From assembly GCA_037893225.1 (NCBI GenBank), contig JAZGUH010000113.1, positions 1,426,001 through 1,490,000 of the forward strand: a stretch of 64,000 bases of DNA, written 5' to 3'. The notes beneath the pieces were generated by a model. It had not been told where the DNA came from. It saw only the letters and a list, made by a program, of their open reading frames with translations, and made no database searches. Every line of letters begins with the position of its first letter. Positions within the stretch are counted from its first letter, which is position 1. Of the stretch, positions 40,401 to 52,400 are shown one piece after another. Source of the stretch: Hippasteria phrygiana (taxonomy: Eukaryota > Echinodermata > Asteroidea > Valvatida > Goniasteridae). The translations under genes and the position numbers were made by a program.

Positions 40401-43400
40401 ATTATTTGTGGATATTTCCAAAAATGATGATCCAAAAATGACTGAGTCAGGGGTTGATTTACATGTAGAGAAAAACAATCAATGCACTGGTGCATGTAGA
40501 CTAAAAAAGTTACATTCACAAAATAAATAGATGCACATGTATACACCAGTCATACCCAAAAGAACATTGCAACATGGGCCCAATAGCACAACCACAAAAA
40601 GAAGAAAGTCAAAGTATCAAGTTCCCTAGTGCTATCATTTGCAGTTGAATCCGCTGGGGCAGATGCACTAACTATTTCAAAGTCAGTCTCTCCTATTCTC
40701 GGCACCTTTTTACCCCAAAATGACAAATTGGTGTTTTTAAAGTGACAATCTGTTTTCTTTTTGGAGGTGTTTTTTGCTGGTCGGCATTGTGAGTACAGAG
40801 TTTTACACAAACCTTCAACCAGTTGGTTTCTGATCAGCACACACAGAATGCATGCTATAGGCAATCGCCAAGAGAGGGATTTCCAATTGCTCAATGGTGA
40901 CACCACGAGTCCGTCCAGTCATTTTTTCCTGCTCTTCACCATGTGGTTTAGATGGTGAATTGCATGAAGCTGGAACGGAGGTGAAGGAAGAGTTTAGAAA
41001 AGCCAGCTTGATCACATAGCATACGACTTAGTGGCATCATGCTGAATGCTAGTGCGGCAGCTCAAAGTATACTGTATACATTTGTACCGCAGCTCGCCAG
41101 GCTGATGTCGATCATGCATGCATCAAATCAAAATAACGTCCGAGTCTGGTGTGCGTGTGTCATCATGCCCAACGCAGGGAAATACTCAAAGAACAGAAAC
41201 ATGTCTGCCTAAAAGTTACGTGCACAGCGTGCAAGTTGTACCATGAGCTTTGCATGCACAGAGGAAAAAGTACATGCACCAGTACATGCATGCGTGCACC
41301 TGTCTAAATCGACCACTGGACTCACTCATGTTTAAGTCATTTTAAAACATTCCTTTAGCGTGGAAGTTCAGTTCAGTTGGTTTTTAGGTTTGTTTTACTT
41401 TTTGTACTCGTTCTCAACACATAATTTCTGGGCCTGTAATTTTCGACCAAGAACTCTGGTCTATATCTGCAGAATGACCCAAATGTACAATCTGTGACCT
41501 TGCGAGCATGTAATGGTAGTTTGTACTGCCCCCCCCCCCCCCCCCCCCCAATCCTGGTGTAATATATGGTTTGTAGTTTCTAGATATCAGTTAGTGTGCT
41601 ATAATGTTTAATATACTCAAACTTCTTGTACAAAGTATTCATGTTTTCACAGAAATATGACCTGTAATTTACTTCATAAAAACAAAGATTGATGAATTAG
41701 CTTGAAAATTAATTGACTACAGCACTGATAATGACTTTCTCCATGGATACCTTTGACATTGGCAGCACTTGAGCTGGATGTGAGTAAAGGTATCCTACCT
41801 GCCCGATCCCGTCGCATTGTCCATGTTACCGTTCGTCCGCTACGTCGTCTGTCCTACACATTCCACATCTCCTATCAGCTTTGGACACCTGTAGCGTCCC
41901 CCCTGTCACAAGACAGGCAGGATCTGTGTACCATCAGTGCTGTGGGTGTTTTCCCTACCCTGAAGGTGACTGATGCCAGATGTTATGGCAGTGCTAGTGG
42001 TATTAGTAAAGCCAGGCTGTGGAACTTGTTTTCTTTGGACAGGTGAGTTGTTCATAAGTGTATCAAGAAGCACACATTAACTTCAATAAAACATCTGAAT
42101 AAATCCCCGCCATCTGATTGGTGGATCGTTGATCACATGCATTGAATTATTCGTCCCAACGCACGGCACAGCCGCACCGCAAAAATAGAAGTTCTGTTCA
42201 ACAGTGAATAGAACTTTTATTGCATGGTCACACTGTCGGTTGCGCTCTGACCAATCAGATGACGAGGATTTATTCAGGTGTTGTATAAAACCAAAAATTA
42301 ATGTTTCACGTTCACACAATGGAAAGAATAATTTCATTCGGTGACAGATGGAATTTTCCATTCCACAGGCTTATAGCCTCGTGGAATGGAACATTGCATC
42401 TGTCACCTCATGAAATTATTCTTATCATCGTACTCACAAACATTAATTACTTGTGTACTGCATCTGACAAATTTGAATGTTAGTATAAAGCAAAAGCTGA
42501 TTAAGTATTAGATTGGCTTTCTGAAGCACGAAATCTTTGATGTAAAGTAACGAACAAGGTTTTTTCCCTTTCCAATGTAGTACTTTCAATAGGCTTGGGC
42601 GACTCTAAAATTTTGGAATCGCCTCTGACTCCGAGCAGGAATCACAACATTTTACATACAACATTTTACAAAATGGGCATCAGCTTCATATCCTTTGAAA
42701 ACAACTGGTGTCATGATTGATTCATGGATGAAATGGCTGGCTCTGTGAAGTACCACATCTGGTCTTTTTAGTCAGGGGGCTTATGTCGTCTCGTGGGCAC
42801 TAAATGATTAGAAGATCCTATCTATCTAGTCATGTTCTTTAGGTACTAGAGAACACAAAAAATCATGTTGGCAATTTCGAAAGTGTTGCAGAGGGCGGCC
42901 ATCTTGGATTTCAAAATGGCCGCCATTTCAAGCTTAATAACTCAATAACTCTGGCTCGAAATATCGTACAAAGCTGATTTTTTTGGCAAAACCTACATTT
43001 CCCATGACAAGGAAGCAGTAAAACATAGATCTGAGATGATCAGAGCATTTTATGTTTGGTTTGTGTTTATTGGGAGGGGGCGTAATCATACATGCAGACT
43101 ATGTGTTACGATTTTGAGTCAATGTGATAGAACTTTTGTTTCAGGGCCTTGGTTAACCGATTGTTCATTTTGGTTGAACTTTTTGCTCTTTACAAGATGA
43201 AGTGCTTTTTAAATTTTGAAAATAGCAAGAAAGAATGAACCGGTGTGTGCAGGCAAAATTCAAAGAGTGATCAGTTTATCTTATTTTTTTTTATCATCTC
43301 AGGGAATAGCCGCAGTGAGTCAAAGTTCGTTTAGGGGTTAGGGAGGGTGGGGGTTGTTAAAGGCATCAACAAAATCTCTCTTTCCATTCTTTTTATATTT

Positions 43401-46400
43401 GTGGGAAAGGTTGGATGAAGAAAGATTCTGTTGAGCAAGGTCTCATTATCGGTTTTTACGTAAGTGACTGGTCTTGCAGAAATTGTTTTTGTATATATTT
43501 ATACGAATAGGTTGGTGGGTATGCCAGCCGTGTGGGTGTGTGACTGACCCACCCAAAGCGCAATTTCTTTCGTTTTTAAAGTGGAATACGCTTCGAGGGA
43601 GTCAGTTTTAGCCACTATTTCTGCAAGATGACAGTCCTGGTATGTGCTGGCTACGTTAGAAGAATAATCAGTGGATTCTTTGATGGAGTCATTCCAAGAA
43701 GTAGCCGCAGCGAGTCCGAACTTATCTGGGTGAGGGGGAGGGGGAGGATTTGTAAAGGCATCAACAAAATCTCTCTTTCCATTCTTTTCTATTTGTGGGA
43801 AAGGTTGGATGAAGAAAGATTCTGTTGAGCAAGGTCTCATTATCGGTTTTTACGTAAGTGACTGGTCTTGCAGAAATTGTTTTTGTATATATTTATACGA
43901 ATAGGTTGGTGGGTATGCCAGCCGTGTGGGTGTGTGACTGACCCACCCAAAGCGCAATTTCTTTCGTTTTTAAAGTGGAATACGCTTCGAGGGAGTCAGT
44001 TTTAGCCACTATTTCTGCAAGATGACAGTCCTGGTATGTGCTGGCTACGTTAGAAGAATAATCAGTGGATTCTTTGATGGAGTCATTCCAAGAAGTAGCC
44101 GCAGCGAGTCCGAACTTATCTGGGTGAGGGGGGGGGGGGGGGGGGGGGGAGGATTTGTAAAGGCATCAACAAAATCTCTCTTTCCATTCTTTTGTATTTG
44201 TGGGAAAGGTTGGATGAAGAAAGATTCTGCAAGATGACAGTCCCGGTATGTGCTGGCTACGTTGGAAGAATAATCAGTGGATTCTTTGATGGAGTCATTC
44301 CAAGAAGTAGCCGCAGCGAGTCCGAACTTATCTGGGGGAGGGGGGGGGGGAGGGAAAGGTTTGTAAAGTCATCATCAACAAAGCCGATCCTCATTCTTCC
44401 TTGTTTTTTCTAAAACAACCACCATAAAACATTGGTGAAGTTGGAGGATGAACGACTCTGTTGGTGGTGCTCTCCTATTTAATAATTTTATATTGGTGAC
44501 TGGTCTGCAGAAACTGTTTTTGTGTATCTATGTAATTCCGCTGGTTGGTATGCCAGCCGTGTGGCTGTACAATCGACTCACCCAGAGCGTGGTTATTAAT
44601 CATTTCTTATCTGTGGAGCACGCTTCTTGGGAGTCGGTTTATGGCCACTGTTTCTGCAGAGTGTCAGTCAGCGGGTTAGTTTTGTGGCACTGTCAATACA
44701 CCAAACGTCCGGGGGCCAATTATTTATGTCTTTCCCAGAGAGCGGGAGTTTCAAAAACTCGTCTCTGGTCTTGGCCACGCTAGGACATGTTTGTGCGTAA
44801 CAACATGTGACTTATTTTTACTCATCTTGCAGAAATAGTGGCTAAGACTGACTCCCTCGAAGCGTATTCCATTTTCTTTTTAAAGAAAGAAATTACGCTT
44901 TGGGTGGGTCAGTCACACATCCACACGGCTGGCATACCCACCAACCTATTCGTAAATATACAAAAACAATTTCTGCAAGACCAGTCACTTACGTAAAAAC
45001 CGATAATGAGACCTTGCTCAACAGAATCTTTCTTCATCCAACCTTTCCCACAAATAGAAACAGAATGGAAAGAGAGATTTTGTTGATGCCTTTACAAATC
45101 TCCCCCCCCCCCCCTCCTCCCCCAGATAAGTTCGGACTCGCTGCGGCTACTTCTTGGAATGATCCATCAAATAATCCACTGATTATTCTTCTAATGTAGC
45201 CAGCACATACCAGACTGTCATCTTGCAGAAATAGTGGCTAAAACTGACTCCCTCGAAGCGTATTCCACTTTTAAAAAAGAAAGAAATTACGCTTTGGGTG
45301 GGTCAGTCACACATCCACACGGCTGGCATACCCACCAACCTATTCGTAAATATACAAAAACAATTTCTACAAGACCAGTCACTTACGTAAAAACCGATAA
45401 TGAGACCTTGCTCAACAGAATCTTTCTTCATCCAACCTTTCCCACAAATATAAAAAGAATGGAAAGAGAGATTTTGTTGATGCCTTTACAAATCCCCCCC
45501 CCCCTCCCCCAGATAAGTTCGGACTCGCTGCGGCTACTTCTTGGAATGATCCATCAAAGAATCCACTGATTATTCTTCTAACGTAGCCAGCACATACCAG
45601 GACTGTCATCTTGCAGAAATAGTGGCTAAAACTGACTCCCTCGAAGCGTATTCCACTTTTAAAAAAAGAAAGAAATTACGCTTTGGGTGGGTCAGTCACA
45701 CACCCACACGGCTGGCATACCCACCAACCTATTCGTAAATATATACAAAAACAATTTCTGCAAGACCCAGTCACTTACGTAAAAACCGATAATGAGACCT
45801 TGCTCAACAGAATCTTTCTTCCTCCAACCTTTCCCAGAAACAGAAAAAGAATGGAAAGAGAGATTTTGTTGATGCCTTTAAAAACCCCACCCTCCCTACC
45901 CCCTAAACGAACTTTGACTCACTGCGGCTATTTCCTGAGATGATCAAAAAAATAAGATAAACTGGTCATTCCTTGAATTTTGCCTGCACACACCAGTTCT
46001 TTCTTTCTTGCTATTTTCAAAATTTAAAAAGCACTTCAGCGTGTAAAGAACAAGAAGTTCAACCAAAATGAACAATCGGTTAACCAAGGCCCTAAAACAA
46101 AAAGTTCCATCACATTGACTCAAAATCGTAACACATAGTCTGCATGTATGATTACACCCCCTCCCAATAAACACAAAAACAACATGGCTGCCATTCATTA
46201 GCTTACCACTGAAACTGAAAGCATCAATTTTCAACCTTTGACATAAACAATTTGGGGTATAAAGCCACCAAAATTGATTTAATATGACATTCACAAGTTG
46301 AGTGATAGTCAAAAAGGGTTTCCAAATGGCGGCCATTTTGAAATCCAAGATGGCCGCCACCTGCAGCACTTTAGATTTTGCCAACATTGTTTTTCTTGTT

Positions 46401-49400
46401 CCTTAGGGTCTAATTAAGGTATCTAGCTAGGTGGCATGTTCTAATCATTCGGTGCCCACGGGACTTTATTTCATGACATAAGCTCCCTGACTATTTAAGG
46501 GAATAGAGAGAATAGGCAATCTTTAAATGTGCCATTCTTACAAGGGACCAGTTGGAAGTAGCATTCCTCCGCCTTGCGCTACAGGCAAAATCCATCGATT
46601 TTAGTTTTATTGCTTAAAATGCTAATTTATGTAAAATAAAATCAAACTAGTACAAAAAAATTTTTTTAAAGAGATTTTAGTAAGGTAACTCACTGATAAT
46701 CACCGGAATTTGTGTTTAGTTTTCTTCATAAGATTCATTAATTTTTGATTCGTTTACATCGCCATTTTGAATGCAATCACAACAAACATGGTATCAATTT
46801 AAAGCTTGTGATCTAAACTCTTCATTGTTTGGCCGATCTGACTGATATTTCCACAAATAAACCAATGAGAGATATTAACCACTTCAAGGAGTCGACTCCT
46901 TAAAAATATGGAATCGTGATTCCGATTCCAATGTTGGAGCAGAGTAAACTCCAAGTAAAACCTAATTCCCAAGCCAAATTCTATCTCCGGATATTGAATC
47001 GTTAACCAGCTCATTTTTCTAACTAATTTCTATGTCCAAACTCACTGTCATTACCAATAAAGTTAAGTATGTGTTATATATAGGGCCTGTTTGTTTTTAC
47101 ACGAATCCGGATTGCGATCAGTGATCCAGCCGCTGGTTCGCTCCATCCCCTGGCGGAATCTGGTGTGTAAACAAAGGCAAGGATCACTGATCGCGATCCG
47201 GATTCGTGTGAAACGAAAAGGCCCATAGTGCCTCGGTTGTAAGGGGATTTTCACAGGCATTGTGGGAAGGCAAAAGGAGCAATGTTTGTGCCTTTTTCCT
47301 TCCCACAATGCATATTGACCATTGTGACATCTCAACCAGGCGGTATTTGCGATAAGGTCTATATGCTGGTGGCAGCAGACACACCGGTCCTTTTTGCTAG
47401 TTCTGAGCATGCGAGCATACATGTAGTTCTGAGTATGGTTCTGAGTATGCGAGCATAGTTCTGAGTACATGTATGCGAGCATAGTTCTGATCATGTGCAC
47501 GTACATGCAAATTCTGAGCATGGAAAGGACCTTTATGAAAAGGACCTTTATGAAAAGGACCTTTATGAAAAGGACCTGTATGAAAAGGACCTTTATGTCT
47601 GCTGCCACCGGTGCCTCAAAGGTCTCCCATTGAAGCTGAGTGCCCACCCAGTTGTCTGATTTTTGCATTTTCGTGGCAAGGTTGCAGAGATGTGAATGGA
47701 GCCCATAGTTACTTGGAGACTTGCTGACTAAGCACACAATCATGGACCAAGACTCCTAACAGATAGACTTCATAAAGAATTTACTGTAGATTTGGCTTGA
47801 ATTGTTTTGCATGATATACAGCCTGAATGTATGCTTGGAGTCAGACCCATCCCCCGAAGAGCTGACATACGCATCAGTGACACGTCACAGTACAACTCGC
47901 AAACCTGCAGTCTATACACGTGCCATCATGGACTTTAACTTCAGTGGCTCTCCTCAAGACAGTGAGCCTTGCATTGTCCATCTCATGCTGGAGAATACCG
48001 GCACAGTCCCTACCGAATGGTAAGAAAACAACTTTCTTCACTTCATGTGTAATGTGAGTTATTAAGGCTGTGCAAGGTGGAGAGTACAATTGAGAGAAGT
48101 TTAAATTGTTTTGCCCTTGAGGTCGTGGGTTCTAGTCCCGCCCAAGTAAGCCCATGAACTTTTTCCCACAGGTTCTTGGAAAGCACTGAGCATACAGTGC
48201 TAAACACCACATAGGGAAGGACAACAAATTCAATTTCATTCAAATCGTCACCGATGCAAAATTCCATTTTTTGAGTTGTTCCCAAATACACCATGTGAAG
48301 TGAGAAACTCTGAAAAAAAGAAAGAAAAAGGAGTGGTTCTGAGAAATTATGGTTTTTCTGGTAAATATGCTCTCTAGATGATAACCAGACCATACTGACT
48401 GAAACCAAGTACACATTCTGAGTTGAGTCAGTGCTATTTTGCAACGAATCGGACATTACTATCTGGTATTTTTGATTTTGTATTCCTTTAATCAAAATGT
48501 TGTTTGTTTGTTTGTTTGTTTATTTGTTTGTTTATAAGTTGTAGATCTCCTGCGGTATGGGTCATATACACGTTTGACTTGTTTCTGAATTTGACAACAT
48601 GCAAGAGCCAACCTTGATTTCAGATTTCAGATTAGGGAGACATGAAGCCCTATACATTTATCACTGGACTCTGGCAAAATTGGCCAAGAGGAAGTTTCCA
48701 GGGCTGTGCACACTTGGCTTATAAATGGGCAAAGTAACAATTTTCTTGGTAAGGTCGAGCGCCCAAAATTCGGTGTGAACCCAGATCTGTTTGTGAGGAG
48801 TTGAAGAAGTGACTGTAACTTTGTTTATTGTAATTATTGGGACTTTTTCTCTTTTGGAACAGGTCATTTTCATTTCCAACCGATCTTCAGCTTGAGCTTG
48901 AGTACTGGGCAGAGACTGGAGATTATGATGCTGATGAATTGCATGAGGTTTGTCATCAAGATTTATTCATCATCAATTAAGCTCAACTCAAATGCAGTTT
49001 GGGTAATTCACAGTACTTATAGACGTTGCCCTGAAGAGGCCATTTTCCAACTTCACTGTTGACAAATACCACATGTAAATCCAGGGCTATTTGTTGGGTT
49101 ATTTCAGTCTTTTGGGAAGATTAGCCAAGATTGTGGAAGCCTTGTAAATAAAAGCAATTAAATTCCCATTAACTTTGCAGTTTGTAAGCGCATTAAATGT
49201 AAAACTGCAAATTGTTGTCACCTGATACAATTCTTTTTTTCATCAGCATCGTTTCTGTATTGTGAATTGCCGGGATTGCATTTGAATTACCGAAATAAAC
49301 ATGTTATTTCCATTGACATATTAAAATTTGTTTTGTGTTTTGCATAAAAGCTGCCCTTTTATTTGTGTACTGCATAAAAGTTGCCCTTTTATATAAACAA

Positions 49401-52400
49401 GCTCGCCTTTGGATTTCCAGATGTAAATATGGGGATAAAAGTGTGATGACCCGGTCTTTACCACGTCAATAATAACTGAGGAGGGGCTTGACGCGCCGTG
49501 TTTAAACAACTTCCAGCCGTGTTTAAACAACCGTTTAAACACACCCACGGATAGTGAAACTCGCTTAGGCATTTATGAATAAGGGAATAAATATGTGCTG
49601 GACTGGTTTTAAACATAGTTAAATCCGGCCCAGCACATAGGCGTATTTATTCCCATTCTAAATACCGTTATGTATAATGCAGCAAAAATCCCAGAATTCA
49701 GCAAAAATCTCTCAAATTTGTCGTAAGTAAACTGCCATTCCGCTACCTTTGTGGTTTTTCCCTATCCATGTTCAGGGTCCCCCGGGGAAACTGCCTTGTT
49801 TCTGTCTCTTCTTTATCAGTAATTAGATAATGCAAACAACCCGTACCAGACTTATTATTCAAATTATTATTCAGGCATGCAACTTATCCGCGGATTTCCG
49901 CGTTTTAAAAAAATCCGACCGTGAAAAAAATCCGCGCTTTAGCTCGTTTCCCACCGTGCCGACCGCGGAATCGTCCACCAACATGACCAATATTCCTAGC
50001 GCACATCGTCTGGCTCCGTATTTTGTATACATACATTACATAGAAAGGTGCAGGACACAGACTCCGTACACATTCTGTCGCGTACATGTATAGTCTTGCC
50101 GTTGTATGAACTAGTCGCTATAGCGCCCTCAATCGACTATAGACTGATAGTCTGGTTTCTCAATTTTTTCTCGCGTCAATGAATACAATACAATACATCG
50201 GGATACGGACACTATACCTACATGTTTGCACGACGTTGTAAGAGCTTCACGCTAGCGATCGATAAGCGCTCGCATTATATTTTCCGCGTTTTTGGAAATT
50301 GAAGAGTTGCATGCCTGATTATTGCCATTGGTGATCCAGAGGTGTGGGACAAGGAAAAGAAACAAAAAGCAGTCTTTTGTGAACACCTGAAAATGATATA
50401 TATTTTTTTTAATAAACACACCAATTGCGTGACCTAACGCGCACGTGTGAACACAAAAGGTGGTCGGACAACGCGCACGTGTTAAATTCAATCAGAATCG
50501 CATGGCATGACATTACGTCAGCAATTTTATCCCAAATAACCTTTGACCTTTGAGATACCGAACTGCCTTATTCTGTACTACGAATGCAACTTTGCAATTT
50601 TGAACTTATTTTGATAATCTGTTGTTTTTCACTATTAAAGGTGGCACATCAAACAGCCGTTAATTTTATGCAAGTGCAGCATGACATGCATTGCGCATGC
50701 GGCATCTTATATAACTGCACTTACTAGCTCATGCTGGACATCAGGGGGCCACGTTTGTTGCAGCAAAAAGTGTTTAAAACCGGTTGGTGTTTTATCGGCC
50801 ATTTAAAACCAGCCACGTGACGGACTCTCGACCAATAGGAACGGGTAAACTCTCTTAGGTATTTATGAATGAAATATAGAAATTGACTTGTAAAATTAGC
50901 TTTGAGGATAAGTTTGCCTAATGTGATGTATTTTGGTCTGTATCCATAACAATGAAGCTCTTTCCAGTACTATTCATGCTTTGTTTCCTATCATTACACA
51001 GATGAGAATCATGGACAACAAGTTGTTCAGTGTTGAGCCTCGCTGTGGCAAACTTGGGCCCGGACAATGTCAAACTATCACCTTCATGTACAAGCATGAC
51101 TTCCCTGGTACAGACAGATTACCTGTGCTCTTCAAACTAACAAGAGGCAGAGAAAGTTTGGTATGTAGCCAAAGGTGTAATAAGGTTGCTGCTTGATACA
51201 GTTAGTAGGCAAACAAAAATAGTTGTATTGCCCTCCGCGAGCGACCCCAAAAGTCACAAAAGTCGGGTTGTTTTTTGGGGGTTTTTTTGTAAAGAAATTT
51301 TTCAAAATAAACAAGTTTTTTTTAAATCATTGTCTTTAAATACAGCTACAGCACATTGCAATTGCAAGTTAACACTGTGAATGGGAATGGGAAATTTTGT
51401 GAAAAGAATTCCCATTCACATTCACATTTCTTACACAACTTTCACCCCTGTGAATTTAAGTGGGAAATTATTTTCCCATTTAAAAAAAAGGGTGAAAATG
51501 TTTCCCACTTGTGCGAAAAGGCGTGAAACTGTTTTCCCACTTGTGTGAAAAGGCATGGAAATGTTTTCCCACTTTGGAGAAAAGGTGTGAGAATGTTTTC
51601 CCACTTTTGTGAAAAGGTGTAAAATAAATGTCCCACTTTTGTGAAAAGGCGTGAAAATGTTTTTTCCCACTTTGGTGAAAAGGCGTGAAAATGTTTTTCC
51701 CACTTTGGTGAAAAGGCGTGAAAATGTTTTTTCCCACTTGTGTAAAAAGGTCTGAAAATGTTTTCAAATTTTTTTTCTTCGCATTTTGTGAAATGAAAAT
51801 TAATTCCCTGGGAAGAGAAAAAGTGTGAAGAGAAATTCCCATTTTGAGTTTAAATTTCAATTGCAGTGTACTGTACGACAGGACTATTGTGCATTTCACC
51901 ATCTCACTTTTAAATAAGCTTACTTTTTGCCTCCCGACTTCCGAGTTACACAACATGTAGTATTGTTTTCATGGGTGGTTTAAAAAACAAAAATCGACCG
52001 ACCGACCGACCCTCTCTCCCAAATTTTCCCATTTAAGGGCAAAACAAGTTGTTTTCTTTTGGCCTGATTATGAATATCTTATTTTTCCTGAGTAGCCTAA
52101 TCAGTGCATGGCCCAGTGTTGAATTGAGAGAAGGCGATGAAGGAAATTTTAGTATCGCATGATATTGCAATTTCCATGTGTTTGTAATTTTGTATTAAAC
52201 TGCCTTTAATTGGGAAAGTGTGCTAACCCAAACTTTACCATGTCAATAAAGGACGAGGAATAGACCAAGCCGATAATGAGATCTTTTAAGAGTGGCCAGA
52301 CTCCTCTGAGGTTATTATTAAGGGGATAAAAGTGTGATGACCCGGTCTTTACCACCTCAATAATAACCGAGGAGGGGCGTTACCGCTGTTAATGGACCGA

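Noticed and set aside
40550..40906. 118-codon minus-strand ORF as a nested gene
   Set aside because: No homology I can recognise, no start or polyadenylation context; kept only as an unexplained stretch.
43499..45943. Repeated ORFs such as MTVLVCAGYVRRIISGFFDG
   Set aside because: They are the tandem units of the giant foldback read in one frame; copies on both strands and length changes in the G tract break the frame each time.
47063..47743. 226-codon minus-strand ORF as a gene
   Set aside because: It runs through a foldback element, two tandem arrays and unique intron sequence; composition is not protein-like and it has no recognisable domain.
51480..51956. 158-codon minus-strand ORF with KWENIFTPFHKSG-like repeats
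   Set aside because: It is the translation of the 33-bp minisatellite, with no start context or flanking gene signal.
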